Origin: Oscheius dolichura
Lineage: Eukaryota; Nematoda; Chromadorea; Rhabditida; Rhabditidae
Reading direction: 5' to 3'
Assembly (NCBI GenBank): GCA_932521035.1
Contig: OW051492.1
Location: 8,122,001 to 8,186,000 of the forward strand
Length of the DNA stretch: 64,000 bases
Position 1 is the first letter of the stretch. The number at the start of each line of letters is the position of its first letter. The position numbers and the translations under genes are program-made. Positions 34,876-46,120 of the stretch are shown piece by piece. The notes beneath the pieces are model-generated. The model worked only from the letters and a program-made list of their open reading frames with translations, searched no databases and had not been told where the DNA came from.

Positions 34876-35602
34876 GTCGCTACTGATTGATCGCTGATAG
34901 TTGATAGAAGCAGCTGCCGAGACTCCATGGGTGCAGGATTACTGTATCAGGATAACGATAGGTCTCTTTGAGGTCTCCAAGACTGGAGAAGCATATGATT
35001 CTTTCACAATATGAAAGATAAGAGACTGTTGTCTCCAGACTGAGCACAGGGGAACAGATTCGATATTCGAGCAATTCCTCACATGATTTGAGCGGTAAAT
35101 AAACATCTGCATTTCTAGAAGGCGTTCTTTTCGATGCCGTGACCTTCTCGGCTTCCCCAGGCTATGTAACATGGCAAAAATGGTCGGAAACAGCACAAAC
35201 TACTGCTTTCTTTAGCTTTTTGAGTTGGTAAGGCCGATTGAGTGGCTCTACAGTCCATTGCCCCCACACCATCCATTTCCAACCTTTGTTGGCTGGCAGC
35301 TATAGCAGTCGCTTTGAGTAAAACACTCCAGAGTCCAAGCAAGCTATACAATCGACCTTTCCAGTCGGAAAAACAATGGAGAGACTGTAATCCAAAGTGA
35401 AAGGTTCTGCAAGAGAACGTGGCCTTTTGCTCTCGTAAAAGGGAGCGACTTTTTGTCATTCAGACAGAGGGTCAGGGAACAGACTACAACTTCGAAGAGA
35501 CTGCCGCCCCACCAAATGGGCTCATCTCCCCATTGCTGTTCACTAAAGATTTAACTGGTCAAAATACAAGAAGAAGGTTCTTTCCGGTCATTATTGGCTA
35601 AA
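34876..35602. other. Intergenic, no gene seen
   Basis: Contains the SL1 promoter at its left end and several overlapping frames without splice support. Confidence 0.3.
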
Positions 35603-35861
35603 ATGGGACGGCGGCCGGTTGCTGTCAGACTATCGCCTGAAGAGCAAGAGGACCTCAATGGATTTCTCCGAAACAGAGGCGTCCTCCTCTCCTACAGCGG
35701 CTACTCGACGTTAGTTTCCTTTTCTTTTCGATTACCAAAAAGATGATTACAGTATTACCGTAGCCAGCACCAGTGGAAACAACACCAACGACACCTCCGC
35801 CCACAACCTCACTGGTGGAGGAGACAGCGACCCCCTGGACAGGAGCTGCCCCGTTATGTGA
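35603..35861 (+). CDS. Small two-exon gene ending in a CaaX-like motif, unknown
   Basis: ATG at 35603 (AAAATGG context) opens MGRRPVAVRLSPEEQEDLNG and a donor at 35710. With the acceptor CCAG at 35767 the second exon gives an Asn/Thr/Gly-rich tail ending DPLDRSCPVM, that is C-P-V-M, a possible prenylation box. The alternative acceptor TAG at 35763 gives a different, Gln/Arg/Lys-rich tail running to about 35945. AATAAA signals follow (about 35899 and 35930). About 66 residues in the first form. The choice of acceptor, and hence the C-terminus, is open. Confidence 0.35.
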
Positions 35862-36906
35862 AGAAGAAGAAGAAGAGGGAAAGAGGAAGTAAACGAAGAA
35901 ATAAAATTCAACTATGTACAATAAAAAAAGTGACCGAACAGTGAAAAAGACACGTAGTTCAAAGGACAAAAAGACAGCGCCGGTCAATACACAAACAAAT
36001 TTTACTCGCGGCACACGTAAACGACAGCCACTCGAAGAGATCAAATAGAAAGGAGAAAAAGAGTCCACGGGTCGCACTTTTACGTCAATTGAAAAGGGTA
36101 ATAATAGTAGCGGTTGGGGCTACTAAAATACGGCGAGAAACGGCCAGATGGCTCTCGTACGCGTGTCTGTTTGGATGGAGACGAAAAAAACAGACGCAGA
36201 AGACTCCCTTCTTTGATTTTAAGACAACAAACTGTCAGAAATACTTGCTATCGAGCCATCTACTCTAGCAGGGTGACCGGCCCATGCACGGGCCACGGAA
36301 CCGCCCCAAAGTGCGCTTGTTAGGGTCTCCGGAATAGAAATTTGGCCTCACTGCCCCAGACGCTATTCCAACCTTTTTTTCATGATTCCTGGGTGAAAAT
36401 TGCCTGTCTATAATCTTGGGCTCATCTCCCAGTGACATGGTGAAACATTCGCCCCTTTTCCGGAAAGTTGCAGGTGAAAGAACGTTCGAAAATGAGTTGG
36501 GAAGTCAAAAAATTGCCTGGGAACTTCATAAAGCAGGAAAAATGTCCAGAAAGACCACTGGATACGCTACTCGGAAATCTATTTGGAGAAAACATGCTCC
36601 AGAAGCCTCTTTTCTAATGGAAAATGTAGAAATGTTCAATGTTGGCTACTTGAAGTTGAAAGAAATTCCCTCCTATCGAAGCAGGGCAAGAAATAGGCCG
36701 TTAGAGAAGGGGATAGGCCTTTTCTCTTGAGAATAACAAGTCAGAGAAAAGAGGCAGAACTCAAAAAGTGTGACGTTGGTCAAGTTAGCCTCATAAAGAC
36801 GATTTGTGAGCGGTAAAGAGAGGACTAAAACAAGTGGTCAAAATCGGGCCAGAAAAGTCCTCTGACCGGGCGCCAAATACTCTGCAACAAGTGCTTATTT
36901 GCGCGG
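35862..36906. other. Mostly intergenic; one lone 104-codon frame
   Basis: A plus-strand frame at 36416-36730 (KTTGYATRKSIWRKHAPE) is open but has no family resemblance and no flanking exons. The rest shows nothing. Confidence 0.3.
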
Positions 36907-37240
36907 TTACTTATGCCTCTCACGTCGGGCCGCTTTGAATCTCAGCGCTCGGTCTCTCTCCTCCCGGCCGGGCTCCCGTCTGGGATAAATGTTCCCGGGA
37001 ATAAAACGAGGTGGAAAGAGAGCCTGAAGCGGGGTTCTATGCCCACGGATTGGAGGCAGATCCACCAGCAGCCGTTCTTCGTCGTGATACGTGATAGAGG
37101 GCGGCACTCGACAGCAGCAAAACGCAAAACAAATAGGGCTGTCACGTTTGATACTGACGGATCTTGAGGAGAGCCACCCCCACCACCAAAGATGGACAAA
37201 CGCGAAGAGAGACCCTGACTGTAAATTGGAAACGAACGGG
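36907..37240 (-). CDS. Unidentified C-terminal exon, Arg-rich
   Basis: After an acceptor-like TTTACAG (about 37224) one frame runs about 105 codons to a TAA at about 36910. Its later part (YHDEERLLVDLPPIRGHRTP, FIPGNIYPRREPG, then RDRALRFKAARRERHK) reads like real protein, whereas the first ~35 residues may still contain intron. The upstream exon was not located; a Ser-rich frame at 37250-37356 is possible. No family recognised. Confidence 0.4.
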
Positions 37241-37494
37241 GGAAGAAGAAGAGAAGAGGACGAGGAAGTGGAGGCGAGAAATGAGAAACCTGAGCCCACC
37301 CCGAGCGCCTTCCTCTCCCTCTGTTTATCGCCGCTTCTCCTATGCAAATTTGGCACCTTTACCCGATGGTTGTCTCAGACAAAAGTGCGAACTACTTATG
37401 ACGCTGCCTTTTGAACTGGCGGTCAACACGTCTGGGAGGATGGTGGGCAGCCCGGGGGGAGGGAGAGGCGGCAAAGATCGACTTCCTTTCATTA

Positions 37495-37935
37495 TTACGG
37501 CATTTGTCTGTTGTTATCGAATATTGAGGACATGAATAAGGTTCGGATACACACAATGGAGCCAACAACTGAAAAAGTTCTCATGGCCCCGTCCTCATGG
37601 CTCTTGGTCCAATTGAGAACCATGAGGAGAGCGCCCTTCCAGCCGTTTTGAAGATGATCCAGGTTGTCACCGGCCCAGCCGCCGGAGGAGGCTCTTATCT
37701 TGAAAGTAACCGCTAATTTATGAGAATTGTCCAACTCCTTGAACACAAGGCCAGGCTGCCTTTTTCCGTCCATCAGTTCTGGACAGAAGCTAATGTACCG
37801 CGAGAGCCCGCCGAGGAGACTAATGGTTGGAGCTGCAAGACATTCTGCGGTCGGGGTACCCGCCCCCAACCCTGGTACAAAGTGAACGAAAGGCAAACTT
37901 TGCGCTCTTTTGATTCCGCCGTCCGTTAGGTTCAA
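37495..37935 (-). CDS. Possible coding exon, unassigned
   Basis: A 146-codon open frame on the minus strand whose middle (PELMDGKRQPGLVFKELDNS, VTFKIRASSGGWAGDNLDHL) has protein-like composition. No ATG at the beginning, no recognised domain. It may be an internal or terminal exon, or a chance frame. Confidence 0.25.
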   Translation of the reverse strand: MNLTDGGIKRAQSLPFVHFVPGLGAGTPTAECLAAPTISLLGGLSRYISFCPELMDGKRQPGLVFKELDNSHKLAVTFKIRASSGGWAGDNLDHLQNGWKGALLMVLNWTKSHEDGAMRTFSVVGSIVCIRTLFMSSIFDNNRQMP

Positions 37936-38096
37936 GTAAATAAGGTCATTCTGACCAGCGTGAAGTTAAATGAAAGCCGAGAATGGGGCAAACACCGAGA
38001 GTGCCAGAGTGGAAGAGACCAAAGGCCGTCTTCTACTTCTCTAGAAGAACAGAACAGTCTACAGATTTATCAAAAAAATATATGTTTTTTGGATGT

Positions 38097-39545
38097 TCAG
38101 ACATCTCCCTGGCCGTTGCTCTTGCCGGCGACCTCGAGACTGGCGGCTTGTTCCATCGCGTGCCGGAGCTGCGGGCAGACTTGCCAGTCCAACGGCTGAC
38201 TGGTGTCGATGCCCTCGGTCAAGACGATCGCCTCCATTAGGCGGCGAACTTTGGCGATCGGCGCCGGCTCATCCCGTTGGCAATTCTTGATCACATTGTG
38301 AATTTCTTCCCAGGCGGCCGGCAAACCGCCAAAGAGGGCCGGCCGATCCACTTCGAGGGACCATTTCTTCCATTCGCGCACTTGGAGCAGCATTTCACTG
38401 CCGAAATGGGGACCCTCCTTGTCCGACTGGTACCACGGAAGACGGCCTGAAACGGAAAGAATAAGAATATCCACTCTAAACTCTATCTCAATTAGCTCCC
38501 TTTAGTTCGTTTTCCCAAACAGAACCCTCCGCCCCCCTCCGCCAGAACCCGAATAGCCCAGGATGTCAGGTAGCCGAAATGGGGCGGCCGACACGCCCGG
38601 CAACGTAAAATAACCCAATTTTCTCCGAGCCAAAAAGTCAGCAACGAATCCCCGGGCCAGCCAGACCTTTCCAGGAGGATTACGGTAATTCTCAAGAATA
38701 CTCATAGAGTCAGCTCAAGTGAGTCAATCCAAAAATTTCCAACGTCCATTTCCTCTAGAAGGCCGGCTGGTCTCAAGAATACGAAATCAAGTGGCCGGGT
38801 GTTTTCCTCCATATTTGCCGTCCCTGCTCCGTACCTTTGATCATGTGGATGCTCATGAAGAACCAATTCTCGAGGTCGTCCCTGGGTGCCATGTCCTCCA
38901 TGCAGTTGGTGGCCAGGGAAGAGAATGGAATGGTGCCGCAGATGGGCCCCTTCTTGCGCAGTTGGATCCGTCCGCCGGTGTCCACATATCTTCGGCACAT
39001 TCCAAAGTCCAGCATGTAGATGCGTCTCTCCTCGTCTGCCAGTCCGACAGCCAAGTTGGCGGCTTTCAAGTCGCGGTGCAAGTAGCCGGCCCGGTGCAGA
39101 CTGTCCAGCCGGTCGAGTACCTCCAGCGCGATGTGGTACGCCGTGTGGGGAGTGAAGCGCCTCTCCGGCATCCCATTTTGCAGCCGTTGGAGGTCGGGGC
39201 CGACGAATTTCATCATCAATGCCTTCCAGTCGACGTTTCGGCCGACGTCTTTGACCGTGACGAAGCCCGGCTGAGTCGAGAGGCTGCGCAGCACCACCAC
39301 GTCCATCTTCAGCACGGGCCGCTCGTCTCGGTAGCCTTTTTTGCTTTCCAACTTCATCGCGTACAGCTTCCCGTCGGGACTCATCAGCTGAAAGTGGCAT
39401 TTATTGATTAAAACATAGGGAAACGGACCTTGTAGACAGAAGAAAACGGCCCCTGGAAGATGCAGGCTAGCACTTTGTATTCCGAGGAGCGGAAGGTGAA
39501 GTGGCCGCCGGCCTTCAGCTGGGAGAGATCCCTGATGACTGACAT
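38097..39545 (-). CDS. Tau-tubulin/casein kinase 1-type protein kinase (TTBK-like)
   Basis: Exons 39545-39429, 39387-38835 and 38446-38097 give 339 residues. Kinase landmarks in order are FSSVYK, the ATP lysine in LYAMKLESK, the catalytic loop LHRDLKAANLAVG, DFG in YMLDFGMCRRY, and the CK1/TTBK-style activation region (CGTIPFSSLATNCMEDMAPR, then DDLENWFFMSIHMIKGRLPW). Compared with TTBK, HRDIKPSN has become HRDLKAAN, and the usual APE-type segment is absent as in all CK1 kinases. Nematodes have many such kinases, mostly sperm-expressed. The 388-nt second intron is larger than average here. Confidence 0.9.
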
Positions 39546-40530
39546 CCTTTCTTCTTGGTGAGATATGTCGAGTGGACCGTCTTTGGAGAAGGACAGCCAA
39601 AGAATGAGCAGCTCATTGGGCACTAACGCGATCTCAAGTTTAGACCTGAAAAGGGCCGGGAGATGATCGACTGGAGACGGGAAATAACGCGTTGATCGCA
39701 AGGAAAAAGGACAGCGCTTTGGTTATAAAAAAAAGGACGAAAGAAGAGGCAGAGAAGAGGAAGGGAGAAGGACAGCTTGCACAGGAGAAGACGTCGTCTG
39801 GGAAGAGGATGCCTACCGCCGTACCAGGAACCGTGCATAATCCAGTGCCTCAACGGCGCAGCGGACGACTCAGGCAACCGGACCACGTGGAACCCATGGA
39901 CCCATGGAAACGAGCAAAACTACTAGAGGCAGCCATTACGTCGACCAGAGCGGCGCGGAAGCAGAGATATAATGTAACACCGGAATTGCTGATTAAAGGA
40001 ACTGAGGACCCCAAAGTCCAGATCACAAATGACAGTAACGGCTCTATTGAATGCAAATTTACATATGTAAAAAGAAGGATGCATGGGTCGTGGTGAACGA
40101 GAAGGGGTCCTGGACTCTTCGAGACAAACTGTCTCAAAGGTTAGCATTTTAATTTCTTTTCATATTAATTTTTAGTATCAGTCACTGGATGTACAAGTGA
40201 GAAATCAACTTCTTATTATGGTTCCCTGTGTCGATTTTTTTGAAGCCATTACATGGACCTTCTCTACTCGAGGAGAAGACGAATACATCTCAATTTTCCT
40301 CAAGTTTGGCGGATTTCAACTCGAATCCTTATGAGGAACAGTCTTCGAAGACAGCGATGGAAAGCCGCTTCAAGAAGGACCGATCGGCTTGACTGTTAAC
40401 ACGTTCAACAGGTACAGGTATTCGAACACTGTAGTTCGCTCACACCATGTGATGGCCATGATAGTTGGGGCCGGACAAGGACGCCATTTCACAAGAAACA
40501 TCCATCGTCAACAGGATGGTCCCGCATGAA
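39546..40530 (+). pseudogene. Unassigned, apparently disrupted coding sequence
   Basis: A plus-strand frame with ATG at about 39810 encodes PQRRSGRLRQPDHVEPMDP and KRAKLLEAAITSTRAARKQR. A second frame reads DAWVVVNEKGSWTLRDKLSQ (about 40076-40137). After a GT-AG intron a third block reads NQLLIMVPCVDFFEAITWTF and EDEYISIFLKFGGFQ, with an in-frame TGA at about 40332 before VFEDSDGKPLQEGPIGLTVN. The W-x-F...D-x-Y-I-S-I pattern faintly recalls a GOLD-type beta-sandwich. At least one frameshift and one stop make this look like a broken gene; it could instead be an unresolved splice pattern. Confidence 0.3.
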
Positions 40531-40849
40531 TTCGACAACTTCAGCTGAAACAGTCCTGGAGCCACAGTAGATAAACGTACATTTCAATCTCTTCTATTTT
40601 CTTGTTCTTGTTCATGTGTTTCTTTTTTTCCCCTAATCGCCTCCTCGAAACATTTCCTCCTAGACTTTTCCTAGAAACTTTTGATTGAGACGACATGGCT
40701 TTCCTATTTCCCTGCCTCAATCCCAATCCAACACGGCATTTCGCCCGAGGCACCATCTTCCCTCCACTATCGTATGGTTCTCCATCATCATTTTCGCTTA
40801 GTTCTTCATGTAAATGTTCGTGTAGAGATATCTAGATATCGTCAGTTCA

Positions 40850-41374
40850 ATGTCGTCTCTTTCGACCATCTCAATGGATGACACCCAGGAGGACAGCGAC
40901 ACGGCCGACAGCCACGAGCTGAGGAAGAAGATTAGCGACCTGGAGAAGGCTAAAGAGGATTTGGAGAAGAGATACTGTGATCTGGCCAGGAGGATGAACA
41001 CCAAGGAGGAGGAAGTTCAAGAATTGGAGGAGGAGACGGAGACGATGAAGAGGACGATGGAGCAGAAGGAAGCGGGCATGGCCAAGCTGGAGGACGAACT
41101 CAATTTGATGAACTACCAACTGAACATGGTACAGGCAGACGCAGCCAACCAGGAGCGGACTCTGGAGGACAAGAATCGCTTTCTGGAGGATAAGAACAAC
41201 TCTTTGGACGAGAAGGTCCGCTCCTTGGAGGATACGATCCGTTCTTTGGAAGAGGCCGTCCGGGAGAAGGACCAAATGTTGAAGACAGCCTTGAAAGCTC
41301 TGGAGAGTTTCCTCCATCGTCAATGTAAGTTGGCCTTCTCTCTTTTGCATCATAATCTCCCATTCTTTACAGAA
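40850..41374 (+). CDS. Coiled-coil protein, partial second copy (3' exons only)
   Basis: From ATG 40850 the sequence is nearly identical to the coiled-coil exon of the 18.4-19.6 kb gene (SMDDTQEDSDTADSHELRKK; EEETETMKRTMEQKEAGMAK; LEDKNRFLEDKNNSLDEKVR) but on the opposite strand. The middle lacks about 20 residues of repeats (KKNGPLEEKNRCLEDKN in the other copy), a repeat contraction. The N-terminal YREQYL and PELGKM exons are missing. Spliced at 41324/41373 it ends at a TAA. The 3' UTR is also conserved (to about 41535). Whether the shorter protein is made is unknown. Confidence 0.6.
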
Positions 41375-41923
41375 TCCGTCTCTTCAGTGACTCCATCTTC
41401 CCGTCGCCGTGAAGAACAATCCGAGGAACGTCTTCCCATCTAGCTACGTGTTTTATTTTACTTTTATCTTCATTGTAATTTATCTTATAAACATTTCTTT
41501 GTCTTTATATCGTGTTCTTTCACTTGTCTCTTTCACTAGAATTGGAACTATACAGTGTAAGTAGGCTACAGGCCGTCGCCACCTTTTAGCCGGGATTTGT
41601 CATCTTCTAATTCGGAGGAAGTCATCTCGAATACCAGTTTCGACACCTTATCTCTCTCTGACAACCGTCAAACTTTGCCAATTCACATACAAACAATGGA
41701 GGGTGCCCCTGGCCGCTCATCCAAATGGCGGCCGACGGAAGAGACTGGGCGCTACCCCGGGTTGCCTGCCCGTGCCTGCCACATTTCTGCCCTTCTGGGA
41801 TAAAGACAACCCGGTGTCTACAATTGAACACAGTTTATTTGCACACAAAGTTGGCACGAAACCATAAAACGATTGGAGGCGAAATTGAGATCTCTGTTCG
41901 GGAGGAGGAGGAGGACGAGGCCG
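41375..41923. other. 3' flank, no gene seen
   Basis: 41375-41540 is the duplicated 3' UTR shared with the 18.3 kb region. The rest shows short frames only. Confidence 0.35.
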
Positions 41924-42374
41924 TCAGCCGCGGCGCTGTTCCATGTGTTCGCGCTTCTCGAGCCGCTTGGCCCAGTGGCAGTCGAGGTCGTAGGGATTGT
42001 CATCCACCAGGTAGTATTCCCCGTTGGGAAGAGGCCGATTGCACGAAGTACAGGTGAAGCAGTGCGGGTGCCAGTGACGATCCAGCGCCAGGAGGCAGGT
42101 GTCGATCAGCGTCTCCAGGCAGCCGGCACACTTGGGGTTGTACTTCTGGGCGAAGCACGGCACACAGTACGGATGGTTGTCAGCCGCCTGAAAATCGCTT
42201 TAATTAGAGAAGACGAGCAGTAGAATCCACCTGGAATGTCTGCTTGATGGGTTTTTTGCACTGGGTGCAGATGAAGTGGTCAGGGTGCCAGAGACGGTTC
42301 AGGGCGATGACGGCCTCATCACCAATGGAAGACTGACATTGAGCACACAGGCGACGGTCACCGGTACGATCCAT
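41924..42374 (-). CDS. Two-LIM-domain protein
   Basis: Exons 42374-42231 and 42187-41924 give 135 residues. LIM1 is CAQCQSSIGDEAVIALNRLW, then HPDHFICTQC, continuing to PYCVPCFAQKY. LIM2 is CAGCLETLIDTCLLALDRHW, then HPHCFTCTSC, to DNPYDLDCHW. Each has the eight zinc ligands (C-x2-C-x17-H-x2-C, C-x2-C...). LIM domains bind two zincs and mediate protein contacts at adhesion sites and the cytoskeleton. The spacing and WHPEHF-like turns are closest to the paxillin group, but the protein is short with nothing before LIM1, so this may be a truncated or specialised form. It ends in a charged tail. Confidence 0.85.
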
Positions 42375-42957
42375 GATACACAACCGCTTCGTGAGAGAGC
42401 ACCCACTTGATATGGAGCCAGTCCCGACCAAATTCTACCACAAGACCAGTTTTTACTGCTTTCGTTCGCTTCTAACAAAGAGGCATTCTCCAATTGTCGG
42501 AACGGGTGGCCGCGGCTTTTCCAACTTCTAGTGGCCCACCCAGGCCAGGAGATCATGTCCTCGGCTGTACGAAAGAAACAAGAAGAAAATCGGAGGACTA
42601 TATCTTTATCGACTGATCCGGAATTCACCCTCCAAAATCTGGATAGTGGCTTGAAATTCCCATAACGCCGGGGGAAGATGATCTCCCTACTCTGGAGCTT
42701 GAAATGTGTTTCTGAGTGTTTCAAAAGATGTTGTATACGGTAGTCTAGAAGTATCATCTTGCATAATGATGGCCGGCTCGTGAGCTTTCCCGACCAAAAA
42801 TAATTTCCAGAGCAAACGGCCCTTATCAGTTGGCTCTAGTCTGAACACTCCGTGGTTCCAAGTGAACAGCCTTCCTCCATATCAGAGCCAGTTGCTTTCC
42901 CTCCTCTTTACTTCTTTTCGTAGTTATTCTCCTTGTTTTTGCAGTTAAACCAGTTGA
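42375..42957. other. Intergenic between divergent LIM and kelch genes
   Basis: No gene seen. It should hold both promoters. Confidence 0.35.
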
Positions 42958-44186
42958 ATGGAGCCAGTTGAATCCGTCTATCCGTCCAAAGAAGGAGGGC
43001 AAGATCTCTCCCAGCCACTGGAGGCCAAAACTGTGAGTTTCCCCTCAATTTTATACAATAAAACAGCAGATTTTGCTATTGGGAGGACTAAAAGAGACCA
43101 AACCCCTGAAGGAGATGGTCGTGTTGGATCGTAGCGGCTCGTATAGCTGGATACAACTAGCACTGAAACTGCCGGACAAGTCAATGGGCGGCGGGGCGGC
43201 CTGTCTAAATGGAGAAATCCATATTTTTGGCGGCTTCCCTGGCTACAAGAGTACACAAAAACTGGATGGAAATATGAAGTGGACATGCCTGGTTGATATG
43301 AACATTGGGCGCACTTATATCACTAATAGCAGCGTGGAATTGAATGGGTCCATTTGGGTGCTGGGAGGATGGGACCCGAAAGAGAGGCAACATTTGAAAA
43401 GTGTGGAACGATACGATCCGAAGGCGGATAAATGGATGGAAATGCCGTGAGTCGAAACCTTTCCTGCCTGGGAGGATCCTCATCTTATCCTCTGCTGGGG
43501 AAGCTCCCGAGGCAGGCACCCGGGACGACCGTCAGTGGGGAGTTTTTGGTATCCACGAGGCTGGACAAGCCTTGCCCCGATAACTGGCACCTATTGTTAA
43601 TGAAATAAATCTGATTATCAAGAGCCTCCAATCCCCGAAATTCCAAATATAGTTAAAACGTTTCAGAGAGATGAAATGCTCGAGATCACACGCAGCTGCC
43701 ACTGTCTGGAAAGGGAAGATCATCGTTTGTGGTGGAATTAGTGGCCAGAATGATATTCTAAACAGTATGGAATGTTTTGATCCGGAAAGTGGTGTCTGGT
43801 CCATGTTGAACGACTTACCGACGCCGCTGGCTGACCATGCTCTTGTTTCTGATGGCAGTCAGCTTCTTCTGATGGGAGGTAGCGCCGTAACATATTCGTG
43901 CACTGGAAACGTCTTGAAAATAGAAAATCCCCTTGATGAAGAAGAACAATGGAAACCAATCTTGCCAATGAGATATCCCTGCTGGCAATTTGCTGGAATA
44001 GCAGTTGGCAAAGAAGTCTTTGCAATTGGAGGACGGCAGACCTCGTCGGAACTGAACCGAGTCGAAATCTTCAAGGGGACCCGTCATCGAAATGGGCCGT
44101 CTCTTCCCTGGAATTGGGTCTACCCGGCTGCCGTGGCCATTCCTCAGTACTTGGCTCATCGTCTTCAAAATATTGATAAGGAATAA
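42958..44186 (+). CDS. Kelch-repeat protein
   Basis: Exons 42958-43032, 43067-43446 and 43667-44186 give about 324 residues. Kelch blades are marked by double-glycine strands: LLLGGLKET, IHIFGGFPG, IWVLGGWDP, IIVCGGISG, LLLMGGSAV and FAIGGRQT, each followed by a V-E-x-Y/F-D and W motif in the better blades (SVERYDPKADKWMEM; SMECFDPESGVWSML). Six blades fit one beta-propeller. No BTB or BACK domain precedes it (the N-terminus is only ~25 residues), so it is not a complete BTB-kelch CUL3 adaptor. It may be an actin- or substrate-binding propeller or a trimmed KLHL relative. Confidence 0.8.
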
Positions 44187-44465
44187 ACATTTGGTTCCAT
44201 GAAAAATGAAGATAAACCTCCCGCGGTCTGAAAGGGGGCAGGGAAGGGCTGAGTCCCCCTTGCCTCCTACGGAAACGAGCCATCTTCTCGTTTTCTTTTT
44301 GAATTTCCTGGTCAACAATGTCTTGCCATCTCTAGTTTGCCACTTCTGACAAAGAGATGTCCAAGGACTGGATTGGACTAAGTTTTGACCAGAATTAACC
44401 CATGGTTTTGGTCTAGAAACAATCCCCCGAAGCGTCATTTCGCTTTCTATCTTCGCCGAAGAAGG

Positions 44466-46120
44466 ATGCAGCTGACTTGGCTCTATCTGATTGCTGCCGT
44501 GGCGCTTCTCTTTGACGTCGTCTCCGCCGCCGAAAACGTTTTGACCGAAATAACCGATACCAGTCCAAAGAAGGAAGACTACTACGATCCGAATGCGCCC
44601 TTCAAACAGCGCCACCCAAGTCAAGCCACCCTCTGGAATATCCACAAGCGGAGCTTCAGCTTCAATCTCGGAAATAGAGAAGACTGCCAAGAGTAAGTGA
44701 ATCTCGTCGTGTCTATTTGAAACGACCGCCTGTCCAGGGTTTGGCTGTGCTCGACGACGGCCTCGCTGACCAAGATCCAGGATTTCGACCCGGCCAAGCA
44801 CAAGATCAACTCGTGGTGCTCGGATCAGTACACGCGGTTCCGCCAAATTGAGGGCTCCGTGACCATTGGGCTCAAGGCTGGCGATGCCGCTGAAGGGCAG
44901 ATGTTCACCTTCGACTATACACATGTTACATTGCGGTACGACCAGAAATCGGTACGTCTTTTGTCGTCTTCGTGGAGGGGTCACCGTACTGACTTTCGTA
45001 TAGGGGCCATGAGCGCGCGCCGCTGAATTTGATCGGTCTGCCGGCGACTGACAAATTCAAACGCAGTTGATACTGAGAATATTACAGTAATATGCTCCAT
45101 TTTCAGGGAAACTACCTGCTCCAAGTGAATACAAAGGACAGAAATATCAACGGATGGACAGACCCGCAGAATCGCGTCGAGAAGCAGATCTCCCTGACCG
45201 GCCTGCCGCTGATCCTCACCTCGAGCCCCTACTGCCATCCCATTGTGCAGGACAACTCGGGCTATCCGGTCTCCTCGGTGGCCATCGGCGATATCGAGCT
45301 GGCCTACCCGCGGATGCGCCTGGCCGATGCCGTCCACGAGAAACTGACTAATGTGCTGGTGCCGACGCACATCACCAAGTACCGTACGAGCAAGACGGTG
45401 AAGTGTCCGCCCGTCTGGCTGCCCGAATACGAGACGGTCAAGGACAACTGGATAACGAGGAGCCATGCCGTCAAGCAGAAGGCCACCTACATGAGTTACG
45501 CGCTCCGTCGCCGGAAGATCAACGGAGCCGACTGTGCCGAGAGTGACCAAGCCCGGTTCAGCGTCAAGCTGCAGATTGATGACGCCTCCAAGTGCAACTG
45601 GATCCGACTGTGCTTCGGCGAGAAAGACGATGGGGATCTGTGTGCCGACCCGAAGAAATCTGTGGAACTTCTCCTGGCCTACAAGATGTTTGTCGGCATC
45701 GACTCGGACGAGGCCCAGACCCTCGGCAACCACTGGCCACTCATGGATCTGATCCGCTTCCAGTGGTCTGAAGTCGGAGGACAGGCTAGGGTCAGTTGGC
45801 TTCTCTCTTGGAGTAACAGAATATGGTACTTTCAGTTTACAATGAGTTATGGATTCGCCAGCGACGAGGGCGGCGTCCAACACCACATGTTTGGAAATTC
45901 GCTGAGGGACGTGCTCAGCAGTCCGGTTAGCCGCGTGACACTGGCCAGGGACAGCGAGTGTATGGCTCGTCTAGTGACGGACTTCGAGCTGGAGTCGCCC
46001 GAGATGAAAGGAGCCCAGTGTCTCCGCGTCGGCGAGTGTTCTGTCGTCATCCCCGAAGAGTTTGAGAAATTCCCGGGAAGCGAAGCTATCAAGCTTGGCG
46101 ACTATAATCCTGGTGATTAG
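44466..46120 (+). CDS. Orphan secreted protein, ~469 residues
   Basis: Exons 44466-44692, 44738-44951, 45107-45790 and 45836-46120. A clear signal peptide (MQLTWLYLIAAVALLFDVVS, then AAEN) is followed by a Cys-containing, beta-rich-looking extracellular sequence. Two halves look related in layout: DCQEVWLCSTTASLTKIQDF and CNWIRLCFGEKDDGDLCADP both lead into a HRF/DQ-type stretch and a VTIGLKAG/ARFTMSYG segment, so an internal duplication is possible. No transmembrane helix or known domain is seen. AATAAA follows at 46128. The family is unknown to me. Confidence 0.7.

Noticed and set aside
38719-39411. 230-codon plus-strand frame opposite the kinase
   Set aside because: Antisense shadow of the TTBK-like catalytic exon, which has all kinase motifs.
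40332-40334. TGA as selenocysteine in the 40 kb frame
   Set aside because: No SECIS-like element was recognised, and the region also needs a frameshift, so disruption is simpler.
43815-44984. 389-codon minus-strand frame across the kelch 3' end
   Set aside because: Spans an exon, an intergenic gap and the next gene; the plus-strand genes explain both ends.
44981-45886. 301-codon minus-strand frame
   Set aside because: Antisense to the spliced, signal-peptide-bearing secreted-protein gene; no protein character of its own.
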